Shown one piece after another: positions 8,965-16,270 of a stretch of DNA of 64,000 bases (the stretch's first letter is position 1; each line of letters opens with the position of its first letter). The DNA lies in NCBI GenBank assembly GCA_000517565.1, contig CP007051.1:434001-498000 (forward strand), written 5' to 3'. The notes beneath the pieces were generated by a model that did not search any database, was not told the origin of the DNA, and saw nothing but the letters and a program-made list of their open reading frames with translations. Source of the DNA: Desulfurella acetivorans A63. Lineage in GTDB: Bacteria > Campylobacterota_A > Desulfurellia > Desulfurellales > Desulfurellaceae. Both the position numbers and the translations under genes were made by a program.

Positions 8965-9864
8965 ATGAAAAAAGCTGTCATAGCAATTAATGAAAAAGGT
9001 AACTTATTTGAAGGTAATTTTGAAGATTCTACATTTTATTTGATAGTTAGAGGTAAAAATGAAAGAAAAAAAATACAAGATTGCGCACTAAATTTGAGTG
9101 AGCTAAAAGATTACGTTTTGATAGGTAGAAATGCTTCGGACCAATTTAGAAACATTATCAAAGATAAAAAATTCGATTACATATTTTTAGATTTTTTAAA
9201 TATTGATGAAGCTTTAAATTATTTTGAGGATTATTCAAATAAAATAAAGGTTTTTGATGAAAATACACAAGAGTACGAAGATTGGTTTGAAAAAAATAAG
9301 TATGTTTACTTATCCGAAATAGAAGCACTAAAAAAAGCATTGCCTCTGCATGGCGAAGGTATTGAGATTGGTGTTGGAAGCGGAAAGTTTGCGGTTCCGC
9401 TTGGTATCAAAGTAGGTGTTGAACCCTCAAGAAAGATGGGTGAAATTGCAAAACGAAATGGTATTGATGTAATATTTGGTGTTGCTGAAAATTTACCGAT
9501 TGATAATAATAGTTTTGATTTTGCTTTAATGGCAGTTACAATTTGTTTTGTAAACGATCCACTAAAGAGTCTTAAGGAATGTTATAGGATTTTAAAACCA
9601 AAAGGGCAAATTATAGTAGGTATTGTGGATGCAGATACGCCACTTGGTAAGGTCTATCTGAAAAAAAAGGAAAATAGTGTTTTTTATAAGTATGCGAGGT
9701 TTTTTTCATCAAAGGAAATTTTAGATTTATTTGAAAAGGCGGGGTTTGTTTTTAAACAAGCCTATCAGGTACTTTTTGGTGATTATAGCAAAATAGATCT
9801 TATTCAAGAACCCAAAGAAGGTTGTGGTGAAGGTGGTTTTAGTGTGTTGGTGGGTGAAAAATGA
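8965..9864 (+). CDS. Class I SAM-dependent methyltransferase with an extra N-terminal domain
   Basis: A 299-residue protein with two parts. Residues ~125-260 form a Methyltransf_11-type domain: motif I EIGVGSGKFAVPLG, acidic loop GVEPSRKM, VAENLPIDNNSFDFALM, and SLKECYRILKPKGQIIVGI. Residues 1-110 form a separate alpha/beta domain (MKKAVIAINEKGNLFEGNFE), faintly like the NifX/NifB-type dinitrogenase-cofactor fold; this is a weak impression. The substrate is unknown. The gene has its own promoter, diverges from rsmE and overlaps the next gene by 4 bases (ATGA). The end is glycine-rich (EGCGEGGFSVLVGEK). Confidence 0.85.
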   Translation: MKKAVIAINEKGNLFEGNFEDSTFYLIVRGKNERKKIQDCALNLSELKDYVLIGRNASDQFRNIIKDKKFDYIFLDFLNIDEALNYFEDYSNKIKVFDENTQEYEDWFEKNKYVYLSEIEALKKALPLHGEGIEIGVGSGKFAVPLGIKVGVEPSRKMGEIAKRNGIDVIFGVAENLPIDNNSFDFALMAVTICFVNDPLKSLKECYRILKPKGQIIVGIVDADTPLGKVYLKKKENSVFYKYARFFSSKEILDLFEKAGFVFKQAYQVLFGDYSKIDLIQEPKEGCGEGGFSVLVGEK

Positions 9865-10055
9865 TTTCTATATTAAGTAAGTCTTTTACTTCAACTATCT
9901 ATGATGTTTTTTTTGTAATAATAATTGTATTTTTAAGCGTTAGTATTGTAATGTGGGTAGCACTACCTATAGTGCTTTTATCCATAAGAAATGAACTTAA
10001 AAGACTAAACCAGACAATAAAAGATTATATATACAAAAGGGATATTGGCACTTGA
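9861..10055 (+). CDS. Small single-pass membrane protein
   Basis: A 64-residue protein with one long hydrophobic stretch (residues ~16-42, VFFVIIIVFLSVSIVMWVAL and on) and a basic, amphipathic C-terminal tail (RNELKRLNQTIKDYIYKRD). The start overlaps the end of the methyltransferase gene in an ATGA junction, so the two are probably translated together. No family recognised. The overlap and the clear membrane helix support a real gene. Confidence 0.65.
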   Translation: MISILSKSFTSTIYDVFFVIIIVFLSVSIVMWVALPIVLLSIRNELKRLNQTIKDYIYKRDIGT

Positions 10056-10105
10056 TAAAAAGCTTGATTTATGATAATTTAACGTTAGCAAAAGGGAGGT
10101 AGTAA

Positions 10106-10306
10106 ATGAAAAAAGATATTCATCCAAAGTATGAGCTAACCACGATAGAATGTGCATGTGGAAATAAAGTAGAAGTGCGTTCAACAATTAAGAATCTTAA
10201 GGTTCAAATATGCAATAAGTGTCATCCATTTTTTACTGGTAAAGAAAAAATTGTTGATGAAGGTGGAAGAGTAGACAAGTTCCAGAAAAAATATGCTAAA
10301 AAATAG
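10106..10306 (+). CDS. rpmE: 50S ribosomal protein L31
   Basis: Large-subunit protein of 66 residues. It opens [20 protein letters not shown] and has the zinc-ligand pattern of the C+ form (CACG near residue 16, [10 protein letters not shown] near 35). A GGGAGG Shine-Dalgarno precedes the ATG. The upstream gap of 50 bases contains a plausible but weak promoter (TTGATA at 10052, GATAAT at 10073). It appears to head the long plus-strand run of envelope genes and lies 8 bases ahead of the next gene. With four cysteines this is the zinc-binding version, so a zinc-free paralogue might exist elsewhere. Confidence 0.96.
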   Translation: MKKDIHPKYELTTIECACGNKVEVRSTIKNLKVQICNKCHPFFTGKEKIVDEGGRVDKFQKKYAKK

Positions 10307-10314
10307 GAGGTTTT

Positions 10315-10587
10315 ATGGACGGCAAAAGTGATAGCTTTGATATAGCAAAAGAGTTGGATTTAAGGGGTAAAAGTGAAAATGAGGCTTATAGTATATTAGA
10401 TGGAACAATAAAAAGTGCCCAAAAGGGTAAATATGTGCTTGCTTATGTTAATGAATACGATTATATATCTAAAATTGCCCAAAAATTATCACAGCTTGGT
10501 GCTTATATAGAAAATGTACTTAAGAAAAATGAACATGATTTTGTTATAATGATAAAAAATGATGTTAAGCAAACGCAAAACGCATAA
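10315..10587 (+). CDS. TusA/SirA-fold protein without the catalytic cysteine
   Basis: A 90-residue protein whose layout matches the TusA (SirA) sulfur-carrier fold: LDLRGKSENEAYSIL near residue 14, the GKYVLAYVNEYDYISKI strand-helix, and a final strand (NEHDFVIMIKN). In true TusA proteins a Cys-Pro pair follows the DLRG turn and carries the persulfide; here the same place reads RGKSENE, with no cysteine anywhere in the protein. It therefore cannot act as a persulfide carrier by the usual mechanism. An AGGAGG Shine-Dalgarno precedes the ATG, 8 bases after rpmE. Fold assignment by pattern, function unknown. Confidence 0.6.
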   Translation: MDGKSDSFDIAKELDLRGKSENEAYSILDGTIKSAQKGKYVLAYVNEYDYISKIAQKLSQLGAYIENVLKKNEHDFVIMIKNDVKQTQNA

Positions 10588-10592
10588 AAAAA

Positions 10593-10880
10593 ATGGCTTT
10601 GGTTGATATATCCACAGCTACTTTTGATCTATTAAAAGATCTAGGTTTAGAAAGAGCTGTGTATATAGTTAAAGCAAAAGATATTTTCAGACAACTTAAT
10701 TTTGATGAAAACAGTGTTTGTGTTCTTAATTATAAAGAAGGTACTTTAACTTTAGGTGTTTGTAATTCAATATGGCATCAGGAAATAGAAAACATAAAAG
10801 ACATTATCATAAAGAAATTAAATGAATTATCAAGTGATTTGAAATTCGATACGATAGTCGTAAAGGAGATAAATTTATGA
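10593..10880 (+). CDS. DciA-like (DUF721) protein
   Basis: A 95-residue member of the DUF721/DciA-like family: a helical N-terminus, then the strand GTLTLGVCNSIWHQEIENIK, in which the tryptophan-containing segment is the family's most recognisable part, and a closing hydrophobic strand (DTIVVKEI). DciA proteins help load the replicative helicase in bacteria lacking DnaC/DnaI. This short form is near the lower end of the family's size. It starts 5 bases after the previous gene without a visible Shine-Dalgarno. Its TGA overlaps the ATG of an 11-codon remnant reading frame. Confidence 0.65.
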   Translation: MALVDISTATFDLLKDLGLERAVYIVKAKDIFRQLNFDENSVCVLNYKEGTLTLGVCNSIWHQEIENIKDIIIKKLNELSSDLKFDTIVVKEINL

Positions 10881-10912
10881 TTTTAGCACTTGATACAAAA
10901 ATAGGTTATTAA
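10877..10912 (+). pseudogene. 11-codon reading frame resembling the start of tsaB
   Basis: ATG to TAA encodes MILALDTKIGY. The first seven residues are those expected at the N-terminus of TsaB, the t6A partner protein with an ASKHA ATPase fold (typically MILALDTS). It has a strong Shine-Dalgarno (AAGGAGAT), overlaps the previous stop (ATGA), and its TAA lies one base ahead of the bamD ATG. It is either the stump of a deleted tsaB, now perhaps a coupling peptide for bamD, or coincidence. Confidence 0.45.
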
Positions 10913-10913
10913 T

Positions 10914-11675
10914 ATGAAAAAAACCATTATTTACAGTGCGCTGGCTTTGGTAGTTTTTTTTATTTCAAGTTGTTCAACATCTAAAGAGTTAATAAAAACT
11001 GAGCCTGAAAAAAGTGCTTATGAATGGTACAACGAAGGCGTTCAATATTACATAAATCATAACTACAAAGAAGCTGAACACAGTTTATCCATGATAAATC
11101 AACAACACCCAGGTAGTATTTATGGAAAAAAAGCAAGTCTTATTTTAGGGGATGTGTATTATAGTGAAGGTGATTATCTTTTGGCAATCGATGAATATAA
11201 GAAATTTATAGAATTATATCCAAATACAAAAGATGCTATGTTTGCTCAATATAAAATTGCAATGAGTTATTATAAAATGATGAACGGATATAAGCTTGAT
11301 CAAACACCTACAAAAAATGCAATAGAAAATTTTCTCATATTGCTTGATAAATATCCAAACAACCCATATAAGGACCAAGTTTATGATCATTTAACTGAAT
11401 GTGTAAAACAGCTTTATATGCACCAATTGTATATTACAAAGTTTTATTATGATTTAGGAAAATATCGAGCATCTGAAATTGAACTTAACTATATGGCAAA
11501 GCATTTTTCTAATCTAAATTTTAATGATGAAATGTTATATTTACTGGCATCTGTTTATGATCACTTAGGCAAGAAACAGCAAGCTTTAAATTTTTTTGAT
11601 GAGTTAAAAAAGAAGTATCCAAATAGCAAGTATGTTATCCGATTTGAAAAGGAGTTAAATAAGGCAGGCAAATGA
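10914..11675 (+). CDS. bamD: Outer membrane assembly lipoprotein BamD
   Basis: BamD is the essential lipoprotein partner of BamA in outer-membrane protein insertion. The 253-residue product has a lipoprotein signal peptide (hydrophobic LALVVFFISSC, lipobox cysteine at residue 20) followed by tetratricopeptide-like helices. Typical blocks are SAYEWYNEGVQYY, YKEAEHSLSMINQQHPGSIYG, GDYLLAIDEYKKFIELYP and NPYKDQVYDHLTEC. The start lies one base after the tsaB-like remnant, and the end overlaps hsp20 by 4 bases. bamA lies further along the same run. YbgF/CpoB also has TPRs, but the lipobox and the helix pattern of five repeats favour BamD. Confidence 0.88.
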   Translation: MKKTIIYSALALVVFFISSCSTSKELIKTEPEKSAYEWYNEGVQYYINHNYKEAEHSLSMINQQHPGSIYGKKASLILGDVYYSEGDYLLAIDEYKKFIELYPNTKDAMFAQYKIAMSYYKMMNGYKLDQTPTKNAIENFLILLDKYPNNPYKDQVYDHLTECVKQLYMHQLYITKFYYDLGKYRASEIELNYMAKHFSNLNFNDEMLYLLASVYDHLGKKQQALNFFDELKKKYPNSKYVIRFEKELNKAGK

Positions 11676-12016
11676 ATCCCAACAAAGTTATTATTTTGGC
11701 CCAATTTTTTGTTTTACAAAAAAATGCCAGTTCGGATTCTATTTTAGCCGATGTTTATGAAGAAGGTGGTAAAATATTTATTGAACTTGAGATACCTGAT
11801 TTAGAAGTAGATAGCTTGGTTATAGAAAAAAATAGTATGTCTTTAATTGTTTCTGGTATAAAGAAAAAAAGAGAAAAAAATAATGCTACATACATGGTTG
11901 CAGAACGTATATTTGGTTATTTTAAAAAATACATAGACTTACCGTTTCATTTCAAAAGTATAAGTAAAGTTAATTACAATAATGGAGTATTAGAGATTAT
12001 TTTAGAGAGGTTTTAA
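11672..12016 (+). CDS. Hsp20 / alpha-crystallin family small heat-shock protein
   Basis: ATP-independent holdase chaperone of 114 residues. The alpha-crystallin domain is visible: DVYEEGGKIFIELEIPDLE, the strand SMSLIVSGIKKKR, RIFGYFKKYIDLP (the usual ERxxGxFxRxxxLP block), and the closing VNYNNGVLEIILER (the A-x-x-x-n-GVL motif). The N-terminal arm is short and the C-terminal I-x-I extension is missing, so it may form smaller oligomers than usual. The ATGA overlap with bamD and the 3-base gap to lon put it in a proteostasis pair with Lon. Confidence 0.88.
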   Translation: MNPNKVIILAQFFVLQKNASSDSILADVYEEGGKIFIELEIPDLEVDSLVIEKNSMSLIVSGIKKKREKNNATYMVAERIFGYFKKYIDLPFHFKSISKVNYNNGVLEIILERF

Positions 12017-12019
12017 TTT

Positions 12020-14401
12020 ATGAGCGACACTAAAGAAAATGTATTTAACCAAGATATAGAAATACCTAATATTTTGCCTGTTGTATCTCTTAGAGATATG
12101 GTTGTTTTCCCTTATATGGTAACGCCACTGCTTGTAGGTAGAGAATTTTCTATTAAGGCAATAGATGAGGCTTTGTCCAAAGATAGGATAATTTTTGTTG
12201 TAAGTCAGAAAAATTTTGAAGAAAATGAACCCACACCAGACCAAATAAATACCGTTGGTACAGTATGTTTGATTTTGAGAATGCTAAAAATGCCAGATGG
12301 TAGAGTTAAAATACTTGTTCAGGGCTTACGAAAAGCTTCTATTGTTAACTATACAAAAACAATAAGCGATAGTCCTTACTTTGAAGCTCACATTTCGATA
12401 TTGCAAGATCAGCTCCCATCAACACCCGAAGAAGAAATTGAAGTAGAAGTTTTAATTAGAACAATAAAGGATCAGCTTCAAAAACTCGTTGCATTAAATA
12501 AAAATATACCAAATGATATTGTAGTGATTGCAAATAATATAGAAAAAAGTGAACAATTTGCTGATATTATAATTGCAAATTTACAATTAAAGCTTAATCA
12601 GATGCAAGAGTTAATAGAAATACTTTCTGTCAAAGAACGTTTAAGAAAAATTGTAAGTATTTTAAATAGAGAATTACAGATACTTGATATGCAGGCTAAA
12701 ATTCAGCGTGAAGCGCGAGAAGAAATTTCAAAAGCGCAAAGGGAATATTTTTTAAAAGAACAATTAAAAGCTGTCAAAAAAGAGCTTGGCGAAAAAGAAG
12801 ATTCAGACGAAATAGAAGAGTTAAGGCAAAAAATTGAAGCTGCAAATATGAGTGAACAAGCTAAGAAAGAATGTTTAAAACAACTTTCTAGGCTAGAAAA
12901 AATGTACCCCGATTCCGCGGAAGCAAATGTTATACGTACTTATTTGGATTGGATGATCAGTTTACCATGGAGTGTATCATCTGAAGATAAACTTGATATA
13001 AAACTTGTCGAAAAAGCACTAAATGAAGATCACTATGATATAGAGGATGCAAAAAAAAGAATTTTGGAGTATTTAGCTGTTAAAAAAATAAAAAATGATA
13101 TGAAAGGTCCTATTTTGTGTTTTGTTGGACCGCCTGGTGTAGGCAAGACTTCTCTTGCAAAATCTATTGCAAGGGCAATGGGTAGAAAACTTTGGAGAAT
13201 TTCGTTAGGTGGTGTAAGAGATGAAGCCGAAATTAGAGGGCATAGAAGAACTTACGTGGGAGCGCTGCCTGGCAGGATTATACAGGGTTTAAAGCAAACA
13301 GGTACAAACAATCCAGTTTTTGTGCTAGATGAAATTGACAAGCTTGGTAGCGATTTTAGGGGTGACCCAGCAAGTGCTATGCTTGAAGTTTTAGATCCAG
13401 AGCAAAATTATGAATTTGAAGATCACTATATTGGCGTCCCATTTGATTTATCAAAAGTTTTTTTTATTACTACAGCTAATTCAACAGATACAATACCAGC
13501 ACCACTTTTAGATAGGATGGAGATTGTTAGACTTTCTGGCTATACTACTATAGAAAAATTAAAAATTGCAAAAAAATATATTATTCCAAAACAAATCGAA
13601 AATCATGGCCTTAAAGATTATAACATAAAATTTACAGATAAAGCTATTTTAAGTATAATTGAAAACTACTCCAAAGAAGCAGGAGTTAGAAATTTAGAAA
13701 AAAATATAACAGCTATTTTGAGAAAAATTGCAAGACAGATTGTGGAGTCTCCAAAAAAGGATAAAACAACTTTGTATGAAATTAATGTGAAAAATTTAGA
13801 AAAGTATTTGGGAATACCAAGATTTTATAGCAGCGAAAAACTTGATAGAGATTATGTTGGAATTGCTACCGGTCTTGCTTGGACACCCGTTGGGGGTGAT
13901 GTGCTATTTATTGAAGCACTAAAAGTTAAAGGTAGTGGAAAGCTTATACTTACCGGTTCACTTGGAGACGTGTTTAAAGAATCTGCTCAAGCTGCTGTCT
14001 CTTTTGCAAGGGCTCAGTATAAAGAGTTAAATCTTGAAGAGGAATTTTATGAAAAATATGATTTTCATATACATGTACCAGAAGGTGCAACACCTAAAGA
14101 TGGTCCAAGTGCAGGTATAACCATTGCATGTGCTATAATTTCTGCTTTAACAAATAAACCTGTAAGATCGGATGTTGCAATGACTGGTGAGATTACACTT
14201 ACTGGAAGAGTTTTACCTATAGGTGGTCTCAAAGAAAAAACTTTAGCTGCACTTAGAGCTGGTATTAAAGAAATAATAGTGCCATTTGATAATAAAAAAG
14301 ATGTAGCAGAAATCCAATCTCAACTTAAAATAAAAGATGTAAAGTTTTATTTTGTAAAGGATATGAAAGAAGTTTTAAAATATGCGCTAAAAGACGAATG
14401 A
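12020..14401 (+). CDS. lon: ATP-dependent protease La (Lon)
   Basis: Cytoplasmic hexameric AAA+ serine protease that degrades damaged and regulatory proteins; 793 aa is a normal LonA length. The N-terminal LAN substrate-binding domain begins ILPVVSLRDMVVFPYMVTPL. The AAA+ module has Walker A GPPGVGKTS near residue 370 and Walker B FVLDEIDK. The protease domain has the catalytic serine in KDGPSAGITIA near 697 and the lysine in GLKEKTLAALRAG near 740. The ATG has an AGAGAGG ribosome site and sits 3 bases after hsp20. The gene precedes the Lol transporter genes. No HAIR- or HrcA-type heat-shock operator is visible ahead. Confidence 0.98.
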   Translation: MSDTKENVFNQDIEIPNILPVVSLRDMVVFPYMVTPLLVGREFSIKAIDEALSKDRIIFVVSQKNFEENEPTPDQINTVGTVCLILRMLKMPDGRVKILVQGLRKASIVNYTKTISDSPYFEAHISILQDQLPSTPEEEIEVEVLIRTIKDQLQKLVALNKNIPNDIVVIANNIEKSEQFADIIIANLQLKLNQMQELIEILSVKERLRKIVSILNRELQILDMQAKIQREAREEISKAQREYFLKEQLKAVKKELGEKEDSDEIEELRQKIEAANMSEQAKKECLKQLSRLEKMYPDSAEANVIRTYLDWMISLPWSVSSEDKLDIKLVEKALNEDHYDIEDAKKRILEYLAVKKIKNDMKGPILCFVGPPGVGKTSLAKSIARAMGRKLWRISLGGVRDEAEIRGHRRTYVGALPGRIIQGLKQTGTNNPVFVLDEIDKLGSDFRGDPASAMLEVLDPEQNYEFEDHYIGVPFDLSKVFFITTANSTDTIPAPLLDRMEIVRLSGYTTIEKLKIAKKYIIPKQIENHGLKDYNIKFTDKAILSIIENYSKEAGVRNLEKNITAILRKIARQIVESPKKDKTTLYEINVKNLEKYLGIPRFYSSEKLDRDYVGIATGLAWTPVGGDVLFIEALKVKGSGKLILTGSLGDVFKESAQAAVSFARAQYKELNLEEEFYEKYDFHIHVPEGATPKDGPSAGITIACAIISALTNKPVRSDVAMTGEITLTGRVLPIGGLKEKTLAALRAGIKEIIVPFDNKKDVAEIQSQLKIKDVKFYFVKDMKEVLKYALKDE

Positions 14402-14408
14402 TTTTTCA

Positions 14409-15599
14409 ATGAAAAAATTCAATTTTGAAAATTTTTTAGCTATAAAGTACATAAGTTCGAAAAAAGAAGAGAAACTTATTTCTTTGTCTTCTTTGCTTTC
14501 TATTATCAGCATTGCAATTGGTGTGGGAGCTTTGATTTTAGTTTTAGGAATTATGAATGGTTTTGATAAAATGCTTGAATCAAAGATTATAGGGGCAAAT
14601 CCACATATTATTGTAAAAAATTTTAATGGAACATTTAATTTAGATAATAACCTTATAAAATCAATAAAAACAGATAAACTTGTCTCAAATGTTTATCCGT
14701 CGCTTGTAGAACAGTGTATAATAAGTGCAAATGGCCAATCAAGTGGATCAATACTAAATGGTGTTGATTTTAATGATAAACCATACATAGAAAAATACAT
14801 TAAAGGAAACACCAAAGGTATTGTACTCGGTAAAGAATTGATGAAAGCTATTGGCGTTAGAGTAGGTCAAAATGTTAGAGTTACGCTTGCTTATTCCAAC
14901 CCAACAGCCATTGGTTTTTCACCTGTTTCTTTTGAAATTCCAGTTACAGGTGTGTTTGATTCTGGTATGTACGAGTATGATCTTGCTTTTTCATATATAC
15001 CTTTGAATATACTCTGGCAAAAAATGCAAACATACGATTTAATAAATACAATAGCTATAAACTTATATAACCCTTATGATATAAATAAAGTCGGTAAATA
15101 TTTAGAGCATATTTTGCCAGCAAGTTATTATTTTGTTACGTGGGCTCAAATGAATAAAAACTTTTTTACCGCTTTGAAATTAGAAAAAATTGCAATGGCT
15201 ATAATTTTACTTTTGATAATAATTGTTGCTGCATTTGATATAATGAACTCTCTTACAATGCTTGTTATGGAAAAAGTTAAAGATATAGCAATACTTGTAT
15301 CGCTTGGTGCTACAGCAAGTAATATTAAAAGAATTTTTATAAAACAGGGTCTTATTCTTGGTATTATAGGTACTGCTTTTGGTGATTTTTTAGGTTTGAC
15401 GTTAGGTTATTTATTAAAACACTATAATATCGTAAGTCTTCCAAAGCAAGTTTACTATATAACAAAAATACCAGTTGATATAACGTTTACATATGTAGTT
15501 ATAATTTCTATAGTATCTATTGGTTTGTGTACGCTTGCAAGCCTATATCCTGCATCAAAAGCATCCAAAATGAATGTAATTGAGGTTTTAAGACAATGA
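14409..15599 (+). CDS. lolC: Lipoprotein-releasing ABC permease (LolC/LolE family)
   Basis: Inner-membrane permease of the LolCDE machine, which hands mature lipoproteins to LolA for the outer membrane; 396 aa. Topology is typical: a first helix (LLSIISIAIGVGALILVLGIMNGF) near residue 30, a large periplasmic domain, then three C-terminal helices of the FtsX type (IAMAIILLLIIIVAAFDIMN; ILGIIGTAFGDFLGLTLGYLL; a final one ending SLYPASKASKMNVIEVLRQ). Only one permease is present, followed at once by LolD (4-base overlap), so the transporter probably uses a LolC/E homodimer (sometimes called LolF) as in many non-enteric bacteria. Confidence 0.92.
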   Translation: MKKFNFENFLAIKYISSKKEEKLISLSSLLSIISIAIGVGALILVLGIMNGFDKMLESKIIGANPHIIVKNFNGTFNLDNNLIKSIKTDKLVSNVYPSLVEQCIISANGQSSGSILNGVDFNDKPYIEKYIKGNTKGIVLGKELMKAIGVRVGQNVRVTLAYSNPTAIGFSPVSFEIPVTGVFDSGMYEYDLAFSYIPLNILWQKMQTYDLINTIAINLYNPYDINKVGKYLEHILPASYYFVTWAQMNKNFFTALKLEKIAMAIILLLIIIVAAFDIMNSLTMLVMEKVKDIAILVSLGATASNIKRIFIKQGLILGIIGTAFGDFLGLTLGYLLKHYNIVSLPKQVYYITKIPVDITFTYVVIISIVSIGLCTLASLYPASKASKMNVIEVLRQ

Positions 15600-16270
15600 T
15601 AATTAGTGCTCATAACATAAAAAAATCTTTTAAAAGCGGAAAAACCAATACATTGGTTTTAAACAATGTAAATCTTGATGTTGAAGAAAGTAAGATGGTT
15701 GCTATTATGGGTGTTTCTGGATCAGGTAAATCAACATTGCTTCATATTCTTGGTTTACTTGATGAACCAGATGATGGAGAGGTATTGTTTTTTGGAGAAA
15801 AAGTAATTTTTTCTGATAAAAAAAAGCTGGCAATTTTCAGAAATAGTTATATTGGTTTTGTTTTTCAGTTTTATTCTCTTATAAACGAGCTTACAGTGTT
15901 AGAAAATGTTTTGCTTCCCACTATGATTAATGGTATAATAAAAAAAGATTATGCAAGAGAACTCTTATTGAGAGTTGGAATTAGTGAAGAACTTTTTGAC
16001 AAACGGAGTTATAATTTGTCTGGTGGAGAAAAACAAAGGGTAGCTGTAGCTCGTGCTTTGGTAAATAAACCAAAGCTAATAATTGCAGATGAGCCAACAT
16101 CTAATATAGATGAAAATAATGCTATGCTTTTGATGACGCTTTTGCGAAATTTACAACAGTCACTTAACACAACAGTAGTAATTTCCACACATAGCAAAAA
16201 AATTGCTAATTTTTGTGATATTACATATTTTTTATCAGAAGGGGTTTTAGCCAATGAAAATAATATTTAG
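15596..16270 (+). CDS. lolD: Lipoprotein-releasing ABC ATPase LolD
   Basis: ATPase that drives lipoprotein release, 224 aa. Walker A is GVSGSGKSTLL near residue 39, the Q-loop region is FVFQFYSLINELTVLENVLLP, the signature LSGGEKQRVAVARAL, Walker B LIIADEPTSNID and the switch histidine VISTHSK. The Q-loop form FxFQFxxL and PTSNID are the pattern seen in the LolD/MacB/FtsE group. Overlaps of 4 bases with the permease and 17 bases with bamA tie it into the envelope operon. Confidence 0.95.
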   Translation: MIISAHNIKKSFKSGKTNTLVLNNVNLDVEESKMVAIMGVSGSGKSTLLHILGLLDEPDDGEVLFFGEKVIFSDKKKLAIFRNSYIGFVFQFYSLINELTVLENVLLPTMINGIIKKDYARELLLRVGISEELFDKRSYNLSGGEKQRVAVARALVNKPKLIIADEPTSNIDENNAMLLMTLLRNLQQSLNTTVVISTHSKKIANFCDITYFLSEGVLANENNI

